NCBI GenBank assembly: GCA_021927905.1
Contig: BLLK01000022.1
Coordinates: 2,418,001-2,482,000, forward strand
From: Chaetoceros tenuissimus
Taxonomy: Eukaryota; Bacillariophyta; Thalassiosirophyceae; Chaetocerotales; Chaetocerotaceae
Direction: 5' to 3'
Length of the DNA: 64,000 nucleotides
Translations under genes and position numbers: made by a program
Part shown: positions 1 to 12,600 of the stretch, piece after piece
Layout of the letters: every line of letters begins with the position of its first letter
Position numbering within the stretch: position 1 is the stretch's first letter
Notes under the pieces: generated by a model
Database searches by the model: none
The model's input: only the letters and a program-made list of their open reading frames with translations
Told to the model about the DNA's origin: nothing

Positions 1-3000
1 AAGGATGTAGCAGACAACACTGATGTATGTTACAATGAGCTTGACCAGGCTCCGTATGCAAATGGAATCAGTGCAAATGGATTCAGTGTGTATGGTAATG
101 AGGGTCCAGTGCACTGTCACGGTTTTGCTTGGGCTAATGATGAGCAGGAAGTCACTTCTAGATACAAGGGCAATGCTCTGTTCTTTGTGAGCATGTATGA
201 TCATTTGTACAAGCGTGGGTATGTTGAGGATGTCCCTGGCAGTCCTTCATGTGGTTGTGTCGAGTCAATGCCACGTGCAACTCAGGCTGACTGTACTCAG
301 ACCAATGTCGAAGAGGAGTATGTCTTTGTGACCAATGCTGATACAGGTAGCTTGGAGGCATCGATCGATACTATCGAGGTTGTATTTGAGGCTTGTCAAG
401 CGTCGGAGAACAATGATCTTGAGGCATTTGTAGAGCAGCTTGCTATTGACGATAAGATCACAGCAACAGAGATTGAGACTTTTTCTCAGTACATTGTAGG
501 TGACAACAACTGTCCAAGTGCTACCGATAGTCTATTCGAGTCGAAGGGACTTGTCTCAGGCTTCAATATTGATACTGACCGCTTCACTTACATCATTGGC
601 GAGGGCTTTGATGTCACCGCAACTGGTAGAAAGCTAGAGGTACTTAGTAGCGAGAAGTTTGAAGATCTTGTCAATCAGCTTGATGCACCAATCGTCCGTC
701 GTGTATGTCCTTCCTGCAAGAGCACTCATAAGGATATCTACTACCGTCGTTTGAACAGTAGTGATCCTCTTCCTGAGGGCTTTGATTTGTTGAATACCTT
801 GATGAACAACTGGCCTGCTGCACACAATGTGTATGGAGTAGACTATGCATTGTATTCATCCTTCATGGATGCATACTTTGACACCAACAGATGGGAAGCA
901 TGTAATGAGAGTGTAAGCTCGAATGTAGGCTTTCCAGGAAACTGTGGTCCAAAGAAATCCGAGTCTAACCAGTGGAACTCCTATGTTCGTGATGGAGGTA
1001 CCAACTACCATGCGTTCCTTGTTCCAATTGATCCTTCGTATACTTCTACTGTGAGTCTTGCGGTACATCCTGAGGTACTTGGATCTGATCGTATCATCCA
1101 AGAAGATACTCACTCATCAGGGAACATGGTTACTCACTTTGATGCAAATGACTATGTGACTTATGGTGAGCTGGACTTTGGAGCTACTGGTTTTACCAAG
1201 GCAATCGAGCTTACCTATTCTAAGAGTAACGATGGCGGCAAGCTTGCGATTCTTCTTGATGGACCAGACGGAAGAGTTTTGAATACTGTATCTTTAGCTC
1301 ATACTGGTGGCTGGTCTTCGTCTACATTGAACACAGCTGTGATTGGTATTCCAGAGGATATTTCTGGTCATCATACTTTGACCTTCAAGGGTATTGAGGG
1401 AGGCGGAATCTTGAATCTTGAGAAGTTTAAGCTATCAGGATTGGAGTCTAGAGCAGAACCATATGGAGCAGTCCTTGCAAGAGAGTTTGAGACAACTACT
1501 CGTATCAGAGTAGTGTCTGATGGTGGTATTGGATACTTCGATAATGGTGACTACTTGAAATACAGTAAGATCAACTATGGACAGTCAGCAAAGAGCATCA
1601 AGATCACCTACGCTAAGGACAACAGAGGCGGTAGAATCGAGATCCGTAAGGGTGGAGTAGACGGAGAGATCATTGCTGAGTACTCACCAGTATCTACAGG
1701 CGGCTGGTCTGAATTCGTGACTGTACAGATGCCGATCAAGGAGAGCTCAGGTATTGATGACTTGACTATTGTTGGTAGAGACGTTGGTGGAGTGTTGGAC
1801 CTCATGAGCTTCGAGCTATCAGATCAGACGTACTTCAAGGTTGATACTAGATACCGCATTGACAACGTAGACGGTGTTGACGTTCAGTGTAACTACGATA
1901 CAGTGTTGCCAGCTTTCACTGCACAGGTGTATGACAACTTGGTGACCAAGGCAGCTTCACCAGAGCTTGAGCTTCAATCTTACTTGAATGTTGCTAGTGA
2001 AGAGGCTGCAGTAACAGCAGTGAAGGAGCTTTGTACTGCAGCACAGAATGCAGCTTCCAAGATGTAAGTATCATCTTTCTATTCATTTTGTTATGTTTGT
2101 TTCATCGTCTGATATCTCCACATGATTGTCTCACACGATGATATTATTTGTTCTTTCTTTTCGATAGTCCTTTCAGTCAGTTCACAGCTGAGCAAGGAGG
2201 TGACGAGTTTGTGAAGCTTTTCTACTCTGGTCGTGGATCATGGAACGAGGAAACTGAGACCTTACTCTATCCTGGAAATGCAACTCATCCAGCAAACGAT
2301 GTGAAGGTAGACGCAGCTATTGTCAAGGAATACTATGAGTACTATGCAAAGAGCTCCGCGTTCGAGACACCTGATCTACCACAGTTTGATCCAGCATTGT
2401 GTGCTTCACATGCTGCAATGTGCTGTTGGCCAAGAGACCGTACCGATGACAATGACGGCAACTGCGACTCTCCATATGATGAGAAGTGTGTAGATAAGGA
2501 TGTAGCAGACAACACTGATGTATGTTACAATGAGCTTGACCAGGCTCCGTATGCAAATGGAATCAGTGCAAATGGATTCAGTGTGTATGGTAATGAGGGT
2601 CCAGTGCACTGTCACGGTTTTGCTTGGGCTAATGATGAGCAGGAAGTCACTTCTAGATACAAGGGCAATGCTCTGTTCTTTGTGAGCATGTATGATCATT
2701 TGTACAAGCGTGGGTATGTTGAGGATGTCCCTGGCAGTCCTTCATGTGGTTGTGTCGAGTCAATGCCACGTGCAACTCAGGCTGACTGTACTCAGACCAA
2801 TGTCGAAGAGGAGTATGTCTTTGTGACCAATGCTGATACAGGTAGCTTGGAGGCATCGATCGATACTATCGAGGTTGTATTTGAGGCTTGTCAAGCGTCG
2901 GAGAACAATGATCTTGAGGCATTTGTAGAGCAGCTTGCTATTGACGATAAGATCACAGCAACAGAGATTGAGACTTTTTCTCAGTACATTGTAGGTGACA

Positions 3001-6000
3001 ACAACTGTCCAAGTGCTACCGATAGTCTATTCGAGTCGAAGGGACTTGTCTCAGGCTTCAATATTGATACTGACCGCTTCACTTACATCATTGGCGAGGG
3101 CTTTGATGTCACCGCAACTGGTAGAAAGCTAGAGGTACTTAGTAGCGAGAAGTTTGAAGATCTTGTCAATCAGCTTGATGCACCAATCGTCCGTCGTGTA
3201 TGTCCTTCCTGCAAGAGCACTCATAAGGATATCTACTACCGTCGTTTGAACAGTAGTGATCCTCTTCCTGAGGGCTTTGATTTGTTGAATACCTTGATGA
3301 ACAACTGGCCTGCTGCACACAATGTGTATGGAGTAGACTATGCATTGTATTCATCCTTCATGGATGCATACTTTGACACCAACAGATGGGAAGCATGTAA
3401 TGAGAGTGTAAGCTCGAATGTAGGCTTTCCAGGAAACTGTGGTCCAAAGAAATCCGAGTCTAACCAGTGGAACTCCTATGTTCGTGATGGAGGTACCAAC
3501 TACCATGCGTTCCTTGTTCCAATTGATCCTTCGTATACTTCTACTGTGAGTCTTGCGGTACATCCTGAGGTACTTGGATCTGATCGTATCATCCAAGAAG
3601 ATACTCACTCATCAGGCAACATGGTTACTCACTTTGATGCAAATGACTATGTGACTTATGGTGAGCTGGACTTTGGAGCTACTGGTTTTACCAAGGCAAT
3701 CGAGCTTACCTATTCTAAGAGTAACGATGGCGGCAAGCTCGCGATTCTTCTTGATGGACCAGACGGAAGAGTTTTGAATACTGTATCTTTAGCTCATACT
3801 GGTGGCTGGTCTTCGTCTACATTGAACACAGCTGTGATTGGTATTCCAGAGGATATTTCTGGTCATCATACTTTGACCTTCAAGGGTATTGAGGGAGGCG
3901 GAATCTTGAATCTTGAGAAGTTTAAGCTATCAGGATTGGAGTCTAGAGCAGAACCATATGGAGCAGTCCTTGCAAGAGAGTTTGAGACAACTACTCGTAT
4001 CAGAGTAGTGTCTGATGGTGGCATTGGATACTTCGATAATGGTGACTACTTGAAATACAGTAAGATCAACTATGGACAGTCAGCAAAGAGCATCAAGATC
4101 ACCTACGCTAAGGACAACAGAGGCGGTAGAATCGAGATCCGAAAGGGCGGTGTAGACGGAGAGATCATTGCTGAGTACTCACCAGTATCTACAGGCGGCT
4201 GGTCTGAATTCGTGACTGTACAGATGCCGATCAAGGAGAGCTCAGGTATTGATGACTTGACTATTGTTGGTAGAGACGTTGGTGGAGTGTTGGACCTCAT
4301 GAGCTTCGAGCTATCAGATCAGACGTACTTCAAGGTTGATACTAGATACCGCATTGACAACGTAGACGGTGTTGACGTTCAGTGTAACTACGATACAGTG
4401 TTGCCAGCTTTCACTGCACAGGTGTATGACAACTTGGTGACCAAGGCAGCTTCACCAGAGCTTGAGCTTCAATCTTACTTGAATGTTGCTAGTGAAGAGG
4501 CTGCAGTAACAGCAGTGAAGGAGCTTTGTACTGCAGCACAGAATGCAGCTTCCAAGATGTAAGTATCATCTTTCTATTCATTTTGTTATGTTTGTTTCAT
4601 CGTCTGATATCTCCACATGATTGTCTCACACGATGATATTATTTGTTCTTTCTTTTCGATAGTCCTTTCAGTCAGTTCACAGCTGAGCAAGGAGGTGACG
4701 AGTTTGTGAAGCTTTTCTACTCTGGTCGTGGATCATGGAACGAGGAAACTGAGACCTTACTCTATCCTGGAAATGCAACTCATCCAGCAAACGATGTGAA
4801 GGTAGACGCAGCTATTGTCAAGGAATACTATGAGTACTATGCAAAGAGCTCCGCGTTCGAGACACCTGATCTACCACAGTTTGATCCAGCATTGTGTGCT
4901 TCACATGCTGCAATGTGCTGTTGGCCAAGAGACCGTACCGATGACAATGACGGCAACTGCGACTCTCCATATGATGAGAAGTGTGTAGATAAGGATGTAG
5001 CAGACAACACTGATGTATGTTACAATGAGCTTGACCAGGCTCCGTATGCAAATGGAATCAGTGCAAATGGATTCAGTGTGTATGGTAATGAGGGTCCAGT
5101 GCACTGTCACGGTTTTGCTTGGGCTAATGATGAGCAGGAAGTCACTTCTAGATACAAGGGCAATGCTCTGTTCTTTGTGAGCATGTATGATCATTTGTAC
5201 AAGCGTGGGTATGTTGAGGATGTCCCTGGCAGTCCTTCATGTGGTTGTGTCGAGTCAATGCCACGTGCAACTCAGGCTGACTGTACTCAGACCAATGTCG
5301 AAGAGGAGTATGTCTTTGTGACCAATGCTGATACAGGTAGCTTGGAGGCATCGATCGATACTATCGAGGTTGTATTTGAGGCTTGTCAAGCGTCGGAGAA
5401 CAATGATCTTGAGGCATTTGTAGAGCAGCTTGCTATTGACGATAAGATCACAGCAACAGAGATTGAGACTTTTTCTCAGTACATTGTAGGTGACAACAAC
5501 TGTCCAAGTGCTACCGATAGTCTATTCGAGTCGAAGGGACTTGTCTCAGGCTTCAATATTGATACTGACCGCTTCACTTACATCATTGGCGAGGGCTTTG
5601 ATGTCACCGCAACTGGTAGAAAGCTAGAGGTACTTAGTAGCGAGAAGTTTGAAGATCTTGTCAATCAGCTTGATGCACCAATCGTCCGTCGTGTATGTCC
5701 TTCCTGCAAGAGCACTCATAAGGATATCTACTACCGTCGTTTGAACAGTAGTGATCCTCTTCCTGAGGGCTTTGATTTGTTGAATACCTTGATGAACAAC
5801 TGGCCTGCTGCACACAATGTGTATGGAGTAGACTATGCATTGTATTCATCCTTCATGGATGCATACTTTGACACCAACAGATGGGAAGCATGTAATGAGA
5901 GTGTAAGCTCGAATGTAGGCTTTCCAGGAAACTGTGGTCCAAAGAAATCCGAGTCTAACCAGTGGAACTCCTATGTTCGTGATGGAGGTACCAACTACCA

Positions 6001-9000
6001 TGCGTTCCTTGTTCCAATTGATCCTTCGTATACTTCTACTGTGAGTCTTGCGGTACATCCTGAGGTACTTGGATCTGATCGTATCATCCAAGAAGATACT
6101 CACTCATCAGGGAACATGGTTACTCACTTTGATGCAAATGACTATGTGACTTATGGTGAGCTGGACTTTGGAGCTACTGGTTTTACCAAGGCAATCGAGC
6201 TTACCTATTCTAAGAGTAACGATGGCGGCAAGCTTGCGATTCTTCTTGATGGACCAGACGGAAGAGTTTTGAATACTGTATCTTTAGCTCATACTGGTGG
6301 CTGGTCTTCGTCTACATTGAACACAGCTGTGATTGGTATTCCAGAGGATATTTCTGGTCATCATACTTTGACCTTCAAGGGTATTGAGGGAGGCGGAATC
6401 TTGAATCTTGAGAAGTTTAAGCTATCAGGATTGGAGTCTAGAGCAGAACCATATGGAGCAGTCCTTGCAAGAGAGTTTGAGACAACTACTCGTATCAGAG
6501 TAGTGTCTGATGGTGGCATTGGATACTTCGATAATGGTGACTACTTGAAATACAGTAAGATCAACTATGGACAGTCAGCAAAGAGCATCAAGATCACCTA
6601 CGCTAAGGACAACAGAGGCGGTAGAATCGAGATCCGAAAGGGCGGTGTAGACGGAGAGATCATTGCTGAGTACTCACCAGTATCTACAGGCGGCTGGTCT
6701 GAATTCGTGACTGTACAGATGCCGATCAAGGAGAGCTCAGGTATTGATGACTTGACTATTGTTGGTAGAGACGTTGGTGGAGTGTTGGACCTCATGAGCT
6801 TCGAGCTATCAGATCAGACGTACTTCAAGGTTGATACTAGATACCGCATTGACAACGTAGACGGTGTTGACGTTCAGTGTAACTACGATACAGTGTTGCC
6901 AGCTTTCACTGCACAGGTGTATGACAACTTGGTGACCAAGGCAGCTTCACCAGAGCTTGAGCTTCAATCTTACTTGAATGTTGCTAGTGAAGAGGCTGCA
7001 GTAACAGCAGTGAAGGAGCTTTGTACTGCAGCACAGAATGCAGCTTCCAAGATGTAAGTATCATCTTTCTATTCATTTTGTTATGTTTGTTTCATCGTCT
7101 GATATCTCCACATGATTGTCTCACACGATGATATTATTTGTTCTTTCTTTTCGATAGTCCTTTCAGTCAGTTCACAGCTGAGCAAGGAGGTGACGAGTTT
7201 GTGAAGCTTTTCTACTCTGGTCGTGGATCATGGAACGAGGAAACTGAGACCTTACTCTATCCTGGAAATGCAACTCATCCAGCAAACGATGTGAAGGTAG
7301 ACGCAGCTATTGTCAAGGAATACTATGAGTACTATGCAAAGAGCTCCGCGTTCGAGACACCTGATCTACCACAGTTTGATCCAGCATTGTGTGCTTCACA
7401 TGCTGCAATGTGCTGTTGGCCAAGAGACCGTACCGATGACAATGACGGCAACTGCGACTCTCCATATGATGAGAAGTGTGTAGATAAGGATGTAGCAGAC
7501 AACACTGATGTATGTTACAATGAGCTTGACCAGGCTCCGTATGCAAATGGAATCAGTGCAAATGGATTCAGTGTGTATGGTAATGAGGGTCCAGTGCACT
7601 GTCACGGTTTTGCTTGGGCTAATGATGAGCAGGAAGTCACTTCTAGATACAAGGGCAATGCTCTGTTCTTTGTGAGCATGTATGATCATTTGTACAAGCG
7701 TGGGTATGTTGAGGATGTCCCTGGCAGTCCTTCATGTGGTTGTGTCGAGTCAATGCCACGTGCAACTCAGGCTGACTGTACTCAGACCAATGTCGAAGAG
7801 GAGTATGTCTTTGTGACCAATGCTGATACAGGTAGCTTGGAGGCATCGATCGATACTATCGAGGTTGTATTTGAGGCTTGTCAAGCGTCGGAGAACAATG
7901 ATCTTGAGGCATTTGTAGAGCAGCTTGCTATTGACGATAAGATCACAGCAACAGAGATTGAGACTTTTTCTCAGTACATTGTAGGTGACAACAACTGTCC
8001 AAGTGCTACCGATAGTCTATTCGAGTCGAAGGGACTTGTCTCAGGCTTCAATATTGATACCGACCGCTTCACTTACATCATTGGCGAGGGCTTTGATGTC
8101 ACCGCAACTGGTAGAAAGCTAGAGGTACTTAGTAGCGAGAAGTTTGAAGATCTTGTCAATCAGCTTGATGCACCAATCGTCCGTCGTGTATGTCCTTCCT
8201 GCAAGAGCACTCATAAGGATATCTACTACCGTCGTTTGAACAGTAGTGATCCTCTTCCTGAGGGCTTTGATTTGTTGAATACCTTGATGAACAACTGGCC
8301 TGCTGCACACAATGTGTATGGAGTAGACTATGCATTGTATTCATCCTTCATGGATGCATACTTTGACACCAACAGATGGGAAGCATGTAATGAGAGTGTA
8401 AGCTCGAATGTAGGCTTTCCAGGAAACTGTGGTCCAAAGAAATCCGAGTCTAACCAGTGGAACTCCTATGTTCGTGATGGAGGTACCAACTACCATGCGT
8501 TCCTTGTTCCAATTGATCCTTCGTATACTTCTACTGTGAGTCTTGCGGTACATCCTGAGGTACTTGGATCTGATCGTATCATCCAAGAAGATACTCACTC
8601 ATCAGGGAACATGGTTACTCACTTTGATGCAAATGACTATGTGACTTATGGTGAGCTGGACTTTGGAGCTACTGGTTTTACCAAGGCGATCGAGCTTACC
8701 TATTCTAAGGGCAACGACGGTGGCAAGCTCGCGATTCTTCTTGATGGACCAGACGGAAGAGTTTTGAATACTGTGACTTTGGCTCATACTGGTGGCTGGT
8801 CTTCGTCTACATTGAACACAGCTGTGATTGGTATTCCAGAGGATATTTCTGGTCATCATACTTTGACCTTCAAGGGTATTGAGGGAGGCGGAATCTTGAA
8901 TCTTGAGAAGTTTAAGCTATCAGGATTGGAGTCTAGAGCAGAACCATATGGAGCAGTCCTTGCAAGAGAGTTTGAGACAACTACTCGTATCAGAGTAGTG

Positions 9001-9324
9001 TCTGATGGTGGTATTGGATACTTCGATAATGGTGACTACTTGAAATACAGTAAGATCAACTATGGACAGTCAGCAAAGAGCATCAAGATCACCTACGCTA
9101 AGGACAACAGAGGCGGTAGAATCGAGATCCGAAAGGGCGGTGTAGACGGAGAGATCATTGCTGAGTACTCACCAGTATCTACAGGCGGCTGGTCTGAATT
9201 CGTGACTGTACAGATGCCGATCAAGGAGAGCTCAGGTATTGATGACTTGACTATTGTTGGTAGAGACGTTGGTGGAGTGTTGGACCTCATGAGCTTCGAG
9301 CTCTCTCCAGATTCATTGTCATAG
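1..9324 (+). CDS. Giant tandem-exon extracellular protein with CBM6-like modules (3' part)
   Basis: This is the 3' end of a multi-exon gene that enters from the left edge. Visible exons are 1-2063, 2168-4558, 4663-7053 and 7158-9324, separated by identical-length 104-bp introns (GTAAGT...GATAG) in phase 2. Internal exons are 2391 bp, or 797 aa, so each can be duplicated without changing frame. Within a unit, approximate residues are: 70-250 Cys-rich (CASHAAMCCWPRD, VHCHGFAW); 345-450 a second Cys-containing domain (VCPSC, VGFPGNCG); 472-591 and 597-717 two CBM6-like beta-sandwich modules (FDANDYVTY...GGWSS and FDNGDYLKY...TGGWSEF); then a linker. CBM6 modules bind polysaccharides, so a secreted wall, mucilage or adhesion protein is likely, although the N-terminus and any signal peptide lie outside the window. 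The last exon ends early (ELSPDSLS, stop at 9324). Four separate genes can be excluded because units 2-4 have no ATG or promoter and start straight after a splice acceptor. Confidence 0.85.
1..9324 (+). repeat. 2495-bp tandem exon+intron array
   Basis: The period is exactly 2495 bp: one 2391-bp exon plus one 104-bp intron. Units are A 1-2167 (5' truncated by the window), B 2168-4662, C 4663-7157 and D 7158-9324 (3' truncated, then unique sequence). The introns look identical between units, and the exons differ by only a handful of substitutions. Unit D is the most diverged, around 8688-8780, where Ser-Asn becomes Gly-Asn and TVSLA becomes TVTLA. The array continues beyond the left edge to an unknown copy number. 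Such long near-identical units can collapse in assembly, so copy number here is a minimum. Confidence 0.95.
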
Positions 9325-9614
9325 TGGCATTTATTTTTTACATAAATTTATAATGTGTATAAAATTATTTTCATTTTTGTTTTCATAGCTAAAGATTTGT
9401 CAAATAATTGTGTTTGCAAAAACCTTTTTTTATTTTTCCTTTTCCCAACGAAGGACAGACGGAATGACCCATTCAGAACCATACTTTTTTCTTTTTTCTC
9501 ATACCTTATACTTTTTCTATTTGAACTTGTCTCGTTGTTTCTGACCATTGAACCATCTCTGCATCTTTTTCATTATCTACTATATAAAAACAAATGAATT
9601 TTGTTTCATAATTG
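9325..9614. other. AT/T-rich intergenic stretch
   Basis: This spans from the stop of the giant repeat gene to the start of the PPR gene. It is T-rich on the + strand (many T runs at 9420-9570). It presumably holds the 3' UTR of the first gene and the promoter of the second. The short ORFs here look like by-products of low complexity. Confidence 0.6.
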
Positions 9615-12600
9615 ATGAACAAAGCTATGTATAAGAAAGTTTGTAAGCAGTCTTTTTCATTTTGGAGGTTGCGAGGGGCTTCACTACATCAAAGGCATTT
9701 TGTTCATTTTAGCAAAAACCTGTTTTTCTCAACGTCAAAAAATGAAGCTTCAGTGAAAATTTCAGATGGAATATCCGAGATAGATGATATGCCACTGACA
9801 AAGGGAATAGTAAATAACAAAAGACATGATTGGGAGAAAACTCAGCTGGAAAAAACAACTGAAAGACTGCTTGCTCTTAACGTTTCAGATTTTACCTCTG
9901 CTAACGCTCTTGAATTGACAACTGCCATCGCAGCGTGGCATTCAGAGACCACGACCAACAAAGACATGGAAATCTTTTCAAAGGTGAAGCATTTGCTAGA
10001 GAAATTACTGGAGATTTCTTCTCTGCAGTCAATACAGGCAGAATTAAATGTTGATACCATTAACAAGGTTATAGATACATGGAGAAAAATAGCGAATCAC
10101 AACGCGCCCACCAAGTTTCAAACTTCTCCTTCTTTCGCTTTTGATATTAGTAATCCAGACTCATTCATACACGAAGGCAAACAGATTTTATATTACATAT
10201 GTGAGCACCACGAGGATCTCGCACATAATGATGACAAGTTTCAGCATCCGGATGAAAAATCTTTCAACATGATCATGGATGTGCTTGCCAAATTTGGCAT
10301 CCCGCACCAAGCTGAGCTCATACTAGATTTCATGAGTGATTTGACAAAAAAAGGTCAAGTACAATGTCGACCCTCGACAATTACATACAATACTCTATTG
10401 TCAGCATATAGCAACGCTGTGCGTTTGAATAAAGATATCGACCATGCCGAAAAGGCTATTGATCTTCTAGAAAATATGATTTCCTTGTACGAAGACACCA
10501 TCAATCCTGATGTGAAACCTGATGTGGTATCTTTTGCTACAACAATAGCTGCATGCTCATATGCAGCAGAATATAATTCAAATTATACACAGCGCGCAGA
10601 AGATATTCTTTTTATGATGAAAGAGATGTATGAATCGTCTCTATACGAAAATGGTGGAAACGGAGAATGGTTAAATATTCGGCCAAATAGCGTTTGTTTC
10701 TCTAGTGCTATACATGCATGGTCAAAGAGTGGCCTTCCTGAAGCATTAGAGAGAGCGTCTTCATTATACAATGAATTAAGTGATAGCGATTTTGATAATG
10801 AAAACACAGCTGCCACAACAGCCCTTTTGACTATTTACGGTAATGGACTGGACAACAATATCAAAGGAATTGGACAGGCAGAAAAATATCTATATGATAT
10901 GATAGACAAATCTTCAGAAAAAGGAAATAAGGATTCAATGCCAACAGTGATTACTTTTACCTCACTTATGACTTGCCTGGCCGAATCCGCCTCACGATCA
11001 TTTGAAGGAGATGGTGGTGAGAGTGCAAGACAAGCTGAAGCTATGCTTAATAAAATGGATGAATACTTTGCACAAGGTCACTTAGATCTACGACCAAGCA
11101 CAATCACATTTAATGCATTAATTAATGTATGGTCAAAGACAAGAACCCCAGATGCTGGTGATAGAGCTGCGTTTTGGTTAAAAGAAATGGAAGAACGAGA
11201 GAATATTGAACCAGACCTAGTGTGTTATAATACAGTGATTGCTGCCTATGCGAAATGTGGCCAAGCTGAGGAAGCAGAAACAATTTTAAGAAACCTCATT
11301 TCTGCAGCGAAAAAAGGACAAATTAAATTTACTCCAAATTGTGTTACTTTTGCCGCTGCTATTGATGCACATGCAGACAATGGTGACCCGAGGAAGGCAG
11401 AACAATTACTTGACTTAATGAATCAAATACGCGATGAAGAAGGCTGGGCAGACATGGAAGCGAATGATTTCTGCCTCAATGGTATAGTAAAAGCATATAT
11501 GAAGTCAAAGGATAGAAACAAGGTTGAGAAATGTTTAAAATTGCTGCAAGAGAATCGACAAATTTGTACCGAAGTTTCAATTTCATTAGTGCTCGAAGGA
11601 CTCTCCAAATCAAAGAGGCTGGGGCAAAGGTATATAGAAGATACTGCTAAAAGAATATTGGAATCAATGTGGGAACAATTTGAGAAAGGGAACAGAAACA
11701 TCATGCCTACTTCTGCGACATATGCTAGTATCATCAACATATTTGCAAAAAGACAAAATCAGAGAGATGCTTTTCATTATCTGAATGAACTGCTAGATAA
11801 ATATTCTACACTCTCTCATCATAGTTTGAAACCAAGCGTTGTATGTTATAATACCTGTCTACATGCCTTCAACAAAGCTAGCACAGAAGAAGAAGCCAAG
11901 AAAGCGGAAGAAATACTCGATCTTATGATTAATGACATACACGTAGAACCTGACTCGTTTTCAATGACAAATGTAATTTCAGCTTGGGCCAATTGTAATA
12001 ATCCAGAGAGAGCTGAGGCTATTCTGAACAATATGCAAACCATTTACGAGGAAGGTAACCAAAACATGAAACCCACCACAGTTTCATTTGGAGCAGTGCT
12101 GAATGCTTTTGCCAGAACTGGTAATGTTACCAGAGCGAAGGATATCGTTGATCATATGGAGGAATTGCAAGATAAGGAAGGATTCGAAGAAATGAAACCG
12201 AACTCAGTGATATACAATACTTTGATAAATGCATTTGCAAAGAGTAAGGAAGACTCTGCCCTAGAGAATGCTCTCAAGGTGTTGAATAAAATGAAAAATC
12301 TTCGCGAGAACGGGAGCACTACTGTTGCTCCTACCACAGTGACTTACAACAGCATTTTGTCCACTTGCCTCTCTACAAAGACTGGTGAATATGACATTGC
12401 CAGAAAGATATTCCAAGAAATGGAGTTGTCGAAATTGCAATGTGATGACATTGCTCCAACGACGGTCACATACACAATTTTTCTACGAATACTGGCAAAG
12501 GCAAATGTACCAAAGAAAAGTATCATAGCTGAGCAAATCATCAATACGATGGAATCCGATGGTAATGAAAAGACACAACCTAACAACTTCACGTATGATG

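Noticed and set aside
2148-4562. Independent 804-aa genes in the left array
   Set aside because: The apparent start is a TTG inside the intron and the apparent stop is the TAA of the GTAAGT donor. The frame is continuous only after splicing.
158-9290. Recurrent - strand frames of 60-97 aa in each 2495-bp unit
   Set aside because: Shadows of the + strand exon, repeated because the DNA is repeated. His/Cys/Ser-rich and without family features.
9348-9597. Short Phe/Lys-rich frames on both strands
   Set aside because: Low-complexity T-rich intergenic DNA gives Phe and Lys codons by chance.
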